From Antedon bifida (lineage: Eukaryota; Echinodermata; Crinoidea; Comatulida; Antedonidae), in NCBI GenBank assembly GCA_963402885.1, contig OY727095.1, positions 873,001 to 937,000 of the forward strand: DNA of 64,000 nt. Direction: 5' to 3'. How positions within the stretch are numbered: the first letter of the stretch is position 1; each line of letters opens with the position of its first letter. Made by a program: the position numbers and the translations under genes. The notes beneath the pieces were generated by a model, which ran no database searches, was not told where the DNA came from, and worked only from the letters and a program-made list of their open reading frames with translations. Of this stretch, positions 1-12,856 are shown one piece after another.

Positions 1-952
1 CACATTTGATTTGGTTGATAAATTTACTTGTTTTTTGTTATATAGTGTACAGTATATGGTACATATCTATCTCTATTTAAGTCTATAATAATACCAATCT
101 ACAACTCATTAGCACAATATGCAGTAAACAGTTTATTTGTTATGAGGCTAGTCTATAAAAGGCTAATATGTTTAATTTGATAAATGAATATCCTTATTGG
201 TACGTCAAACATTTACCTACAAATCTACCATCATATTGTGCAATACACATGTTGATTGGGGAAAAAATGTTTGAATTGGGGTTAGTTTTCATGGGTTATT
301 TTTTGATACAAAACAATATATAATAATAATTATTGCACTGATGAAGGGCTAGTGTTGCCCGAAGGCTCTGCTAACTTTTCTGGCTGTTTTACTTATCGTT
401 TTTTTGTTTGTATCTCCATTGAGATCCAGCCACTGATACCCGCGGCATTGTCATTTTTTCAGTAATTTGCCTTTGGATTAATATAATAATAATAATAATA
501 TTTATATATAATATCTTCCTACTGTAAATGGGCCTTTAAAATATACTGTATGTATCCTTTTTCAATACATGATAAAATGTGCCCTTCATAGGGGTGTCCC
601 TCTGAATAGGGGAAGTGTATCACATAGGAAGGAGTTGTAATTTGTACTGTATAACTTTATATTTATAGCTTAAATTTCAAATTGGAATTTAATTAAATTC
701 AAAAAGTTACATTATGTCTTCAATCCTGCAAATATTTCTTAGATAATTGCAGATATTTTTCCGAGTATTCCCTAATTATCTTGACTATGAAATTGATATG
801 CTAGCGATATTCATGTCACATGACTGTATACTGATCATGTGACATAAGAAGTAGGCCATCCCCAAATGTGTGATAGTTTCTTATTCTGTGTCTCAGTGCG
901 AATATTAGTATCTAGTTTGTTCTTTGGAAACATGTTTATACAGTAGTTCTTC
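1..952. other. Non-coding AT-rich stretch, no gene seen
   Basis: No reading frame here resembles a protein I know and no exon with good splice sites stands out. It is AT-rich, with short TAA runs near 325 and 482-500, and contains one copy of a dispersed repeat (335-482, listed separately). It could be intron of the GPSM-like gene whose last exons lie downstream, or intergenic; the window does not decide. Confidence 0.5.
335..482 (-). repeat. Dispersed repeat copy with CTGATGAAGG...GCCCGAA core
   Basis: This stretch matches, in reverse orientation, a segment at 49385-49547, and more loosely 2478-2650. Shared blocks are the ACTGATGAAGG-GCTAGTGTT-GCCC stem, then TTCTGGCTGTTTTACTT, then a CATTGTCATTTTTTCAGTAATTTGC-like end. 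The three copies show it is an interspersed repeat, probably the end of a non-LTR or Penelope-type element or a SINE tail; the family is not identified. The short GGGC/GCCC stem after CTGATGA resembles a hammerhead ribozyme core, but I could not complete the other stems. Confidence 0.55.
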
Positions 953-1872
953 AGCTCTGTCTACACTATCAAACTTTATGTGACTCTTAAGCTCTGTCTA
1001 CACTATCAAACTTTATGTGACTCTTAAGCTCTGTCTACACTATCAAACTTTATGTGACTCTTAAGCTCTGTCTACACTATCAAACTTTATGTGACTCTTA
1101 AGCTCTGTCTACACTATCAAACTTTATGTGACTCTTAAGCTCTGTCTACACTATCAAACTTTATGTGACTCTTAAGCTCTGTCTACACTATCAAACTTTA
1201 TGTGACTCTTAAGCTCTGTCTACACTATCAAACTTTATGTGACTCTTAAGCTCTGTCTACACTATCAAACTTTATGTGACTCTTAAGCTCTGTCTACACT
1301 ATCAAACTTTATGTGACTCTTAAGCTCTGTCTACACTATCAAACTTTATGTGACTCTTAAGCTCTGTCTACACTATCAAACTTTATGTGACTCTTAAGCT
1401 CTGTCTACACTATCAAACTTTATGTGACTCTTAAGCTCTGTCTACACTATCAAACTTTATGTGACTCTTAAGCTCTGTCTACACTATCAAACTTTATGTG
1501 ACTCTTAAGCTCTGTCTACACTATCAAACTTTATGTGACTCTTAAGCTCTGTCTACACTATCAAACTTTATGTGACTCTTAAGCTCTGTCTACACTATCA
1601 AACTTTATGTGACTCTTAAGCTCTGTCTACACTATCAAACTTTATGTGACTCTTAAGCTCTGTCTACACTATCAAACTTTATGTGACTCTTAAGCTCTGT
1701 CTACACTATCAAACTTTATGTGACTCTTAAGCTCTGTCTACACTATCAAACTTTATGTGACTCTTAAGCTCTGTCTACACTATCAAACTTTATGTGACTC
1801 TTAAGCTCTGTCTACACTATCAAACTTTATGTGACTCTTAAGCTCTGTCTACACTATCAAACTTTATGTGAC
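953..1872 (+). repeat. 37-bp tandem array (about 25 copies) of a MITE terminus
   Basis: The unit starts AGCTCTGTCTACACTATCAA and ends ACTCTTA. Starts at 953, 990, 1027 and so on to 1841 keep an exact 37-bp step, with essentially no differences between copies. The last copy is cut short at TATGTGAC, where the MITE body begins. Near-identity implies very recent expansion or ongoing homogenisation. There are no spacers, so it is not CRISPR-like. Confidence 0.97.
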
Positions 1873-2004
1873 AAAACAATGTGATGTGCCTATATATAAA
1901 CATGATGATGTCATATCACTACCAAATTTAAGCCTATCATTGCCATATTTGGGCACATCACAGTTTTTTGTTCAAACGAGTTTGATAGTGTAGACAGAGC
2001 TTTA
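953..2004 (+). mobile_element. MITE with amplified left terminal repeat
   Basis: The right end (about 1974-2004) is the inverted complement of the left repeat, reading AGTTTGATAGTGTAGACAGA then GCTTTA. The middle (1873-1973) carries the family body: GTGATGTGCC, the ATATGGGCAC-like segment and a tract around TTTTTTG. Solo copies elsewhere in the window (for example 31516-31644 and 52031-52174) have one left and one right terminal repeat and are about 130-145 bp long. Here the left terminal repeat occurs about 25 times in tandem. No transposase is encoded, so this is a non-autonomous DNA element of unassigned superfamily. Confidence 0.85.
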
Positions 2005-2477
2005 ATCCATATCTTGATATTCTGTTGGTTTGCTACATATAATTAAGTTTATTAATGACCCTTCATATTATTAATGGCCTATTTATGGTTAAATATTTAC
2101 CCAACCTTACATGTAAATATACTGTATACTCAGTGAGTAGTGAAACCTGTTCTGGACTATTTAAAGCTTTGCTTACTGCTAACTAGACCAGCAACCTTCT
2201 GCTTAATGTACAAATAATCTAAATAAAGTCGTCAATTTCATCGGGACTATTGTGGCGTTGTTTGCTGAAAAGCGCCCAGCACCAACCCGGGCTTTAGACT
2301 GATGATGTTGACCGTTTGCCGAATGAAACATCATTAAAAGTTAAACAGTCAATTAAACTGTAAATAACGTTTTTGTTGGTTAAACGTAAAAGTAAAAATT
2401 ATACTAAATAATATACATAAGATGTTAAAAAAAAATTTAAATAAGAATGTACCCAAATATGAATAGTATAATAATTT

Positions 2478-2650
2478 AGCCCTGACAAAGGAGTGTTTTA
2501 AGAAAGCATCACTTTCTTTCTGGCTGTTTTACTTTTACAGTTTCATTTAGCTTTCTGCTTATTTTATTTCCATCTCCAAAAACAACCACTGCTTCCCATT
2601 CTATAGTATTTTCATTTTGTTCAGTATTATTTGCCTTAGAATTTGTTACA
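2478..2650 (-). repeat. Diverged copy of the CTGATGAAGG dispersed repeat
   Basis: It shares TTTCTGGCTGTTTTACTT, a following ATTTCCATCTCC-like block, and a CATTTTGTTCAGTATTATTTGCC end with the copy at 335-482. The first block is eroded (CCTGACAAAGG...AAGAAAGC). A 67-codon frame on the reverse strand here is a by-product of the repeat. Confidence 0.45.
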
Positions 2651-5600
2651 TGTGCTAATCGCGTCTTTCCAATATGTTTCACATAGTGTACTTTAACCAA
2701 TCGGTTATTCAACTTTCAACTCATTTAGTAATTTTTTTTTTAAATGACATTAAAAATTAACAAAAGGTGAAGTAAAGTCATGTATGCAATCACAGAAAAA
2801 ATAAAATAAATAGTATAAAATGAATAATATTAGCAATAAAACGATCTTATTTGGGTTAATAACATGCTCAAACCGCTCGTTCATATTTATAAGAACAACA
2901 TTTGTCTATTTAGTACTAAGCACTCTACATAGACAGTGGACTTTAATTAGCTATATGATTCGAAATGTGTTATAACGATAGGAAGGTCATTATTGTAATT
3001 AAAGTTTTAATTTATTCATGATAGCTTTCTAAGAACATAATCCAATGTTACTGCACTTTTAAATTGTTTGTGTACAGATCTCACCCCCTAAATTTATGCT
3101 AAGTTCACAAGACTTTATTAAGTTCATTGTTAGTAATCAGTATAACCACACCCCCTAATCAGTATAACCACACCCCCTAATTTTTGAAACATTTTGTAAC
3201 TTAGTCCTCCTGAAACTATACTCAATAATACCAATATTATGTTATATAACCTTCTCTTTTTAACAATACTATATTAATGTATTTTGAGTATTTGCCATAT
3301 TTGTAACTTCTCTCCCCTCATCCTATACTCAGCCATATAATAGCAATGTATTCATTTTAACAATATGCTAATAATTGAGGTCAAACTTATGCTTTAATTA
3401 AACACCTGTGACAAATCAATTGGTAATTATTGATTTGGGTGAGTTTTTTTTTTTAAACTAAATCTAAATTTCTAATTGAACAGTGTGTTTGTAATATTTG
3501 TGTGATTTTCTTAATTGACACATGTCCCTTTAAGGATGATGTTATAGTCGTATAAAACCAACATCAGATCCATCAGAAGCTCTACTGCTAAGTATTTTGT
3601 AAGTTTAGTTGAGCACGCCAGCTAGAGATACAATTAGCGTGCATAGTTGTCGTACACTGCTAATTCTACATGCTCAATGGTTCTAGCAGACTAGGCTATA
3701 ATGAACCGATGACGATAACCAAGCAATTGCAGATATTTCTATTTGGTTGTTGTATGTGTAAGGTTGTATTTTGATACTTCTGTTGATTGCCTTGCCGCCA
3801 CTGAGCTGCGTAGCCTCATGGTTGTACGTATGTTTGGTTTACTCATTGCTCCTGGTGGACGTCTACCAATCAATTCTTGATACATTTTTGTTCTCTGGTT
3901 GCTGTATGCTAAATTTATCATCTAATTCATTGGAGAATTTTTTGATGAGTGCTGTGGAATTTTATTTCTGGATTTATCTCCTTATTTGAATTTTATTTGT
4001 AAGCCAAATATATTTAGTAAAGCAGGTAAGTGATTGTGTTAGTGAATTCCATTACCTTCTCAATCTATCCAATATTCATGTTGATATAGTATATGCTATT
4101 TGTACTGTAATGTTTTAGTAGTGATCGTAGTATATATTTGGATTATTTTTCAACAATACTAATTTTTTTAATTGTATTTTCTTTGTAGTTTCATTGTTTT
4201 AATTATGCCAAGCAAAACAAATTTCCATTTTAAGTGGACCAATAAAAAAGTAGGATTACGCAATTGATATCGTGGAACAGAAATAGGTAAAGTAAAAAGT
4301 AATCAATAAACTTCAACATTACCATGAAAAATTGAATTCATTGCCTTTTAAAAAGAAAAATGAAATAAAATAATTTACTTTACTAATAAAACCAAATTTG
4401 CAAACAAAACTTGTTTTAAATAGTAATCAAAATCTGGAGATTATAATTACATATTATGAATAATTTAATGTTTTGTATGATATTATGCAACATAAGTAAT
4501 CTTATATAAATGTTATCTATATTAATGATAAGAAATATTAACATTATTATTTAATTTACCCTTTGCTAGGAAGATACATCATCGTTCCTGAGCATGCACC
4601 AAAACATTTTTTTACTTGACGTATAATTGCTTGACATGTCATTTCAAAACAAAAAGCCACCACACTGTGTTTTGCCACTCTTAAACAACCCAAAAGAAAG
4701 GGTATTTCGTGGTGTGTTGGCCGTTTGTCCATTTTATTCTTTTGATGAGGTTCTCGTACTTACTGTCCAAATATTTCTGCAGTTCAGCTTTTTGGGCTGC
4801 AACAGTCATAATTTTCTATTTGTTTTTACTTTTTATATGTTTGTTGAAATAAAGATACCGAGATATTTTATAATTGTTGTGTTTTGCTGGAGTTCCAATT
4901 AAGTTTTTTTTCGTGGTCCTTGTCTACATTTCTGCATGTCCGTAATTTGTCAAAATTTCTTTAGTAATTACAGCTGTTCTGTAGTACTTGAAATTGGCAC
5001 AGTACCTTCCAGTATATCTATGCCTGTCACAGACCCGATGGATTGCTTATCATACTACACCATGCGCATTAGTAGTATTGGTTACTGGCGCATAATAAAT
5101 ATACATAATATTATAATGAAATGTATACCATATCGAATTGCTATCAAATTGTTAGTCAATAAATAATCCAATTAAAATTGTATATTAAATTTAATAATAA
5201 TACATTTAAAGACAGTTAGTTACAGATTTGTTAAATACAATATCATAAATTGTATTTGTCAGCCATAGTTTAAAAAATTACAGAATCAAGATTTAACACA
5301 TTATTTTTTCTTTCATATTATAATCAAATACTCATATTTAATATGAAGAGAGAATTTGTACAGCAGTTCATTATACAATTTTTCCTACTGCAGACATCAT
5401 CTATACAAATGAGATACTGTACCAAAATGATAGCAATTGTGTTGGGCAGGTTACAGCATTTGAAAACCATTCACCATCTTGGATCGAATATAGCGGCAAA
5501 AATATTGTCTAAATTGACTGTTTTTCCCACCCTTAGGATGTTAATTCAGGTCGGGGGTGGCGGACAGTTGGAGGGCTATATGGGGTACCATAGAATTGGA

Positions 5601-6287
5601 AGGGTTTTAAACTACTTTTGAAAATATCTTTACTACAGGTATAGTAGGTATAACAAAACAAATCAAATATAATGTGTTTACATAGAAGAGGCTGATTAAA
5701 ATTAATTCATTAAATTAATTAAAATCCTTCATTAAAATTAGATCACATAATTTAAAATGAATACATGCTACTACAGACAGCAAATATTAATTTAAGATAA
5801 ACAATTCATTTCATTTGTATTTTTTAATAATTCAACAAAGATTTTAACAATTACTAATCAAAATAAAAAAAAAAAAAATTTAAATGCTCGTTGAAAATTT
5901 ACAAACCAATAATGTTCTTGTTTTAAACGAGTAAATCAAGTTGATAGATAATGCATATAAAATATATTGCATTTATTAAATAGCATGTCAAACTACTCTT
6001 ACTATGATATTAATTATGCATGGAGAAATTCTTTGCATCAAAACTCAATGTTTGTGTTATAGCATACTATAGGATGTTAGTATAACCCATGTCAGTTGAG
6101 ATAGCTGACATGCTTTACTAACTGGATAAAACCAGATAAAAACACTCACTTAAAACTATCTTGAATTTTCCTTCTTTTTTATCATACAATATTGAAATAC
6201 AAATACTCTTCCCAATTAAAGAGACAATAATTAATTAAAAAAATTTACTCTAACTATACTCCTAATATAAGAATGTTTTTCACTCTA
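2651..6287. other. AT-rich stretch without a recognisable gene
   Basis: Several short open frames occur (for example 3739-3921 on the minus strand, 4627-4902 and 4936-5166 on the plus strand), but none shows a family motif, flanking splice sites or steady codon bias. A 22-bp block containing CAGTATAACCACACCCCCTA is directly duplicated at about 3136-3179. The part from 3540 to 4010 is a little richer in G+C than its surroundings, without anything I can name. Confidence 0.45.
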
Positions 6288-7031
6288 AATTAAATGTACT
6301 CCCAATCTAAATTACATGTACTCTCAATTAAAGACTGTTTTCACTCTAAATTAAATGTACTGTACTCTCAATCTAAACTAAATGTACTCCCAATCTAGAT
6401 TAAATGTACTCCCAATCTAGATTAAATGTACTCCCAATATAGATTAAATGTACTCCCAATCTAGATTAAATGTACTCCCAATCTAGATTAAATGTACTCC
6501 CAATCTAGATTAAATGTACTCCCAATCTAGATTAAATGTACTCCCAACCTAAATTAAATGTACTCCTAAACTAAATGTACTCCCAATCTAAATTAAATGT
6601 ACTCCCAATATAGATTAAATGTACTCCCAATCTAAATTAAATGTACTCCCAATCTAAATTAAATGTACTCCCAATCTAGATTAAGTGTACTCCCAATCTA
6701 AATTAAATGTACTCCCAATCTAAATTAAAAGTATTCCCAATCTAGATTAAATGTACTCCTAAATTAAATGTACTCCCAATCTAAATTAAATGTACTCCTA
6801 ATCTAGATTAAATGTACTCCCAATCTAAATTAAAAGTATTCCCAATCTAGATTAAATGTACTCCTAAATTAAATGTACTCCCAATCTAAATTAAATGTAC
6901 TCCTAATCTAGATTAAATGTACTCCTAATCTAGATTAAATGTACTCCCAATCTATATTAAATGTACTCCCAATCTAGATTAAATGTACTCCCAATCTAAA
7001 TTAAATGTACCTCGCAATCTAATTTAAATAT
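6288..7031 (+). repeat. 22-bp AT-rich minisatellite, about 30 copies
   Basis: The unit is AATGTACTCCCAATCTAGAT followed by TA. Copies differ by A/G at the CTAGATT/CTAAATT position and by occasional 9-13-bp losses (near 6562 and 6758). A block with AAAAGTATTCCC recurs about 105 bp apart (near 6728 and 6832), so a multi-unit segment was itself duplicated. Stop codons close the frames. Confidence 0.93.
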
Positions 7032-7659
7032 ACCTGTTTTTTAATTCAATCTAAATTAAAATACAAAAATTAACATTTAAATATATTTTCTATTAAGCAA
7101 CTAATTGCTAAAGGCCTGTTTAGCTGCTATCAATAGCCGTTTTTTTTATCATCTGTGAAATAGTTGCTCTATTTTTAAAATACTGAAAACCTGATGTCTC
7201 TTTTATTAGTTATTAAAAATGGTAAGGTACTTGGAGTTTGATTTCTTGGTAGAATTGTAATAGCAAAGTAAGCAATATAAAGAGAATTTGAATTAATTTC
7301 TCAAGATTAACTAAATATTGATTTTGGCAAAAAGGAAACGATCAAAGTATAGATTGATTTGTGAGTTATTATCATCACACAAAGATATTTAATGCACATG
7401 GTAATTAAAATATAATCCTGCAGTAACGGCTAATTTTCAAAAGTCAGGAATACAATAACCATCATATATATTATCTTTTTATTATTACCATTGTTGACAA
7501 TACACACATGATTTAGATCATGTTACTGTGACATTTCCATCAGTATTATTATCTTGAGAATGATTGTCACTGATTGTCATCTTCATCAGTTTTATCATCA
7601 GTATTATTATCAATGATTTTTATTTTGATTATCCTCATTTTAGAAATGTTCATCTTCAT

Positions 7660-7900
7660 CAGTATTGTCACCACTGATATAATATTATCACCACTGATAT
7701 AATATTGTCACCAGTGATATGATTATCACTGATTTCATCTTCATCGGTATTGTCACTAGCATTGTCACCACTGATATAATATTGTCACCATTGATATAAT
7801 ATTGTCACCATTGATACAATATTATCACCATTGATATAATATTGTCACTGATTTTCATCTTCTTCAGTGTTGTCACCATTGATATTAATATTGTTACTGA
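7660..7900 (+). repeat. Imperfect 20-bp repeat, TTGTCACCAYTGATATAATA
   Basis: About ten diverged units with core TCACCAYTGATATAATATTG are interspersed with CATCTTCATC blocks. It is a decayed minisatellite, with looser related TATCA/TCATC motifs starting near 7530. Confidence 0.75.
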
Positions 7901-9863
7901 CTAAATCTAATTCAATTATTATAATTTTAAATAAACTTTAAAAAAATTGATAGTAAATCATTATTGATAGTAAAAACCTTGTAAATATAATAAACCTGTT
8001 TGATAATTACTGTCTGCTACAGTACAGAGTAAAATGTGACCTTACATACCTTTTCGGTGATACACATATTCTTTTTTTAAAAAAACGTTTTATTTATGCA
8101 ATGCATTATTCATCAACCGACAACTTACTATTCATCTTGTAGAGGTTTAGGTAACGGCATTTACATTACTACGATTTGAATTTCATCTATTAATATATAT
8201 CGTCTAGTTAAATGTGCAAATTGACTTGACAATTAACATTTCAGTATGTCGTAGAAATTGGTAATACAACTTTCAATTGAATAACAGCATTTACATTACA
8301 CATTAAGTGTTTGGAAATCTCACATCTGTTGTGCTTATATGTAATCAATTATTCATATTAAAATAACAAGTTGGTATTTAAATGTCAGAATTTAGCCTAC
8401 ACAACAACCATGTAAAGGAGTATGTTGTAAAAATCAATTTCTTTTTAGAATATTGAAACTTTCATTATTATTTCTAAATTCTGTTTTAGAAAGTTTTATA
8501 AAATATAGTTTTGTAATTATATTTGTTTCAAATACTACTAGTACTTTACACATGTGTTAAAGACACAAAGAAATGTTCAAGATTGGTATTGGGATTTAAA
8601 TTTGTTATAAAACCTTACTTTCACATTTATTTAATTACTGTATCTCATAATTTATTTAATACATTATTTTGGATTGGATAATCATAATAATGGTTATTTG
8701 ATTGGCAGCCGCTGGTCTTGAGTCAACTACTGTACATTGTAGTAATGTTTGAATTGACCGCCAGAGCCCATTGCATTTTGGGTAGTAATGCTAACGATAT
8801 CCGTACTGATTTAAACGATTACTTAGTAGCACAAAATTAGTAGAAATGCAGTTGGCATAAAAATTATATTCTAAATATTTAGAAGTAAATACAGTTTATT
8901 TGGCGCCATGAAAATATTCTCCCCATCCAACATTCATTATTTTGTATTAACAATTTAAGCTCATGTTACAGTAGCACTACTAAGACGATGAATAATTTGC
9001 ATATAGAATTCTAATATGAACCACTTCGCAGTATAAGGTAATTTCCAGAGCCAATCACCATGACTATTTCTAATTCACCCTAAAGGCCCTCTCGCACTAA
9101 CACAGCCAACATTATTTCCTCGTCTTTCGCCCCAGCTATGTAGAAATGTAGAAATCAAATTGAGCAATAGTAATTTACTAGTATCTGTCTTATCTGTTTA
9201 TACTATCTACTAGATTGTTTCTCATCCATCGTTAAATAAAGTCGAAATCTTGTAATTTATTATCAATTTGAAATACCATAATGTAAAAATCTTGTACATC
9301 AAGAGATTTTCTTTCAGAATGTGTGACATCGATGTCAGTTGTCTGTAAATTTCCCGATGATGTATAGTTTGTAATGAGCTACTAAAGATGATTTGCTTAG
9401 AGTGCGTAAAGTTTCATTTTTAGGCTTGAAACTCTTGAAAAACTCGGAGGGCTCATTTCTATTCATCAAAAGAATTCACTTTTAAAATCGTATTTCAAAA
9501 AAAGTTATTTTCTTGCTGAGAAATGGGTCCTTCCAAAAAAACACCAAAAAAAACCAATCTGCTTTACATTAACATAGGTAGATTTTCCTTTCAAAGAAAT
9601 TGTGTGTTTGGTCATCCACAGGTGTCATTACCTTCCAAACATACCTTGTTATGTTTGAGAAGCCATACCATACCCAACCTATTTTTGTAATCAGTTACCT
9701 TTTAAAAGAAATAGAGTTAGTTTATATTTATTTGCCAGTTCTTATAGTTCCTGGATTGGAATAATTATTTATTTAACAAAATTATAATAACAATACAACA
9801 ATGTTAGTCTTAAATTCATCTGATGAAACTATTAAGCCAGGACTGTTTAAAGCAACTTGGTTG
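7901..9863. other. AT-rich non-coding stretch
   Basis: I see no gene, RNA or clear repeat. Short frames are closed by stops in all six directions and there is no run of splice-bounded coding sequence. Confidence 0.5.
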
Positions 9864-12318
9864 GTTGTATCATTGATCCAGAGTAGAGGCATACCAATAT
9901 GTCTGAGGATACTAGATGCAGGGGCTGCCATTAGTGTCAGCAGTGCTGATTTCAAATCCCAAGCTCCATATATACAGCACCCAATATCATTGATCCAGAG
10001 GAGAGGCATACCAATATGTCTGAGGATACTAGATGCAGGGGCTGCCATTAGTGTCAGCAGTGCTGATTTCAAATCCCAAGCTCCATATATACAGCACCCA
10101 ATATCATTGATCCAGAGGAGAGGCATACCAATATGTCTGAGGATACTAGATGCAGGGGCTGCCATTAGTGTCAGCAGTGCTGATTTCAAATCCCAAGCTC
10201 CATATATACAGCACCCAATATCATTGATCCAGAGGAGAGGCATACCAATATGTCTGAGGATACTAGATGCAGGGGCTGCCATTAGTGTCAGCAGTGCTGA
10301 TTTCAAATCCCCAGCTCCATATATACAGCACCCAATATCATTGATCCAGAGGAGAGGCATACCAATATGTCTGAGGATACTAGATGCAGGGGCTGCCATT
10401 AGTGTCAGCAGTGCTGATTTCAAATCCCAAGCTCCATATATACAGCACCCAATATCATTGATCCAGAGGAGAGGCATACCAATATGTCTGAGGATACTAG
10501 ATGCAGGGGCTGCCATTAGTGTCAGCAGTGCTGATTTCAAATCCCAAGCTCCATATATACAGCACCCAATATCATTGATCCAGAGGAGAGGCATACCAAT
10601 ATGTCTGAGGATACTAGATGCAGGGGCTGCCATTAGTGTCAGCAGTGCTGATTTCAAATCCCAAGCTCCATATATACAGCACCCAATATCATTGATCCAG
10701 AGGAGAGGCATACCAATATGTCTGAGGATACTAGATGCAGGGGCTGCCATTAGTGTCAGCAGTGCTGATTTCAAATCCCCAGCTCCATATATACAGCACC
10801 CAATATCATTGATCCAGAGGAGAGGCATACCAATATGTCTGAGGATACTAGATGCAGGGGCTGCCATTAGTGTCAGCAGTGCTGATTTCAAATCCCAAGC
10901 TCCATATATACAGCACCCAATATCATTGATCCAGAGGAGAGGCATACCAATATGTCTGAGGATACTAGATGCAGGGGCTGCCATTAGTGTCAGCAGTGCT
11001 GATTTCAAATCCCAAGCTCCATATATACAGCACCCAATATCATTGATCCAGAGGAGAGGCATACCATATGTCTGAGGATACTAGATGCAGGGGCTGCCAT
11101 TAGTGTCAGCAGTGCTGATTTCAAATCCCAAGCTCCATATATACAGCACCCAATATCATTGATCCAGAGGAGAGGCATACCAATATGTCTGAGGATACTA
11201 GATGCAGGGGCTGCCATTAGTGTCAGCAGTGCTGATTTCAAATCCCAAGCTCCATATATACAGCACCCAATATCATTGATCCAGAGGAGAGGCATACCAA
11301 TATGTCTGAGGATACAAGATGCAGGGGCTGCCATTAGTGTCAGCAGTGCTGATTTCAAATCCCAAGCTCCATATATACAGCACCCAATATCATTGATCCA
11401 GAGGAGAGGCATACCAATATGTCTGAGGATACTAGATGCAGGGGCTGCCATTAGTGTCAGCAGTGCTGATTTCAAATCCCCAGCTCCATATATACAGCAC
11501 CCAATATCATTGATCCAGAGGAGAGGCATACCAATATGTCTGAGGATACTAGATGCAGGGGCTGCCATTAGTGTCAGCAGTGCTGATTTCAAATCCCAAG
11601 CTCCATATATACAGCACCCAATATCATTGATCCAGAGGAGAGGCATACCAATATGTCTGAGGATACTAGATGCAGGGGCTGCCATTAGTGTCAGCAGTGC
11701 TGATTTCAAATCCCAAGCTCCATATATACAGCACCCAATATCATTGATCCAGAGGAGAGGCATACCAATATGTCTGAGGATACTAGATGCAGGGGCTGCC
11801 ATTAGTGTCAGCAGTGCTGATTTCAAATCCCAAGCTCCATATATACAGCACCCAATATCATTGATCCAGAGGAGAGGCATACCAATATGTCTGAGGATAC
11901 TAGATGCAGGGGCTGCCATTAGTGTCAGCAGTGCTGATTTCAAATCCCAAGCTCCATATATACAGCACCCAATATCATTGATCCAGAGGAGAGGCATACC
12001 AATATGTCTGAGGATACAAGATGCAGGGGCTGCCATTAGTGTCAGCAGTGCTGATTTCAAATCCCAAGCTCCATATATACAGCACCCAATATCATTGATC
12101 CAGAGGAGAGGCATACCAATATGTCTGAGGATACTAGATGCAGGGGCTGCCATTAGTGTCAGCAGTGCTGATTTCAAAGCCCCAGCTCCATATATACAGC
12201 ACCCAATATCATTGATCCAGAGGAGAGGCATGCCAATATGTCCGAGGATACTAGATGCAGGAGCTGCCATAAGTGTCAGCAGTGCTGATTTTAAATCCCC
12301 AGCTCCATATATACACCC
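9864..12318 (+). repeat. 117-bp satellite, 21 copies, open on both strands
   Basis: The unit runs from GATCCAGAGGAGAGGCATAC to CACCCAATATCATT. Starts at 9875, 9992 and onward to 12214 keep a 117-bp step, except one unit near 11064 that lacks a base. Because 117 is divisible by 3, a frame open in one unit stays open throughout, giving frames of over 400 codons on both strands. The plus frame repeats a 39-residue unit containing GIPICLRILDAGAAISVSSA. Shared variants (a fourth C in AAATCCCC at copies 4, 8, 14, 20; ATACAAG at copies 13 and 19) show a six-unit, 702-bp higher-order repeat. The first and last copies are the most diverged, as expected for unequal exchange. I do not call a protein. 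Confidence 0.95.
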
Positions 12319-12856
12319 AATATTCCCAGAACTGGTGTTTCAACATAGGCAAAACAGATACTACATTCCATAAACAACTGAAATTATTGCTGGTGACAGT
12401 CATATTGTTTACTCATTCCTTTATTAATGGTTTTTTACAATGAGAAGGTAGTTCAAGAAACAATATTGCAAGTAGATATTTTATAGCTAGACTGAAGGTA
12501 TTCGCTCTGAAATGATGGATAGCCTAGCATTAGAAGAAGGCATTATCACTGATGACGAAAAATGTAAAAGTATTTTAAAGATATCTTGAATCATATCTGT
12601 CGACAAATTTACAGTAACTCGCTCAATAAAAAACAATATTCAAACAAAAAACATTTTTAAAACCCAAATGCATATTTTACTATACAGTTGGACCCCTGTA
12701 TTCACCAATCACACATAATTGAAATTCATAAGAGAATTCTTAAATTTTAAAGGTGTTTTTTGCCTAAAGTTTGAATTGTAAATAGAGCCACTCATTTTAG
12801 GGAGATCTAAACTATATTGTGCTTTAAAACTATAATTAATTATTTTATGTTAGCAG
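12319..12856. other. Intronic or intergenic sequence before the first GPSM exon seen
   Basis: AT-rich, with no recognised element. ACAGTTGGACCCCTGTA at about 12686 looks like one end of a mariner/pogo-type element but has no partner end nearby. The 3' end supplies the acceptor TTATGTTAGCAG of the next exon. Confidence 0.4.

Noticed and set aside
953-1872. CRISPR-like appearance of the 37-bp direct repeats
   Set aside because: There are no spacers, the host is a eukaryote, and the unit is the end of a MITE.
3739-5621. Several frames of 60-92 codons
   Set aside because: Composition follows the AT-rich background, no splice-bounded structure, no resemblance to known proteins.
9782-12373. Four open frames of 404-426 codons on both strands
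   Set aside because: They are the 117-bp satellite read in frames that stay open because the unit length is divisible by 3. Both strands being open equally, the lack of a known domain and the near-perfect unit identity argue against genes.
12686-12702. CAGTTGGACCCCTGTA as a pogo/Tigger end
   Set aside because: No matching inverted end was found within a kilobase, so an element cannot be delimited.
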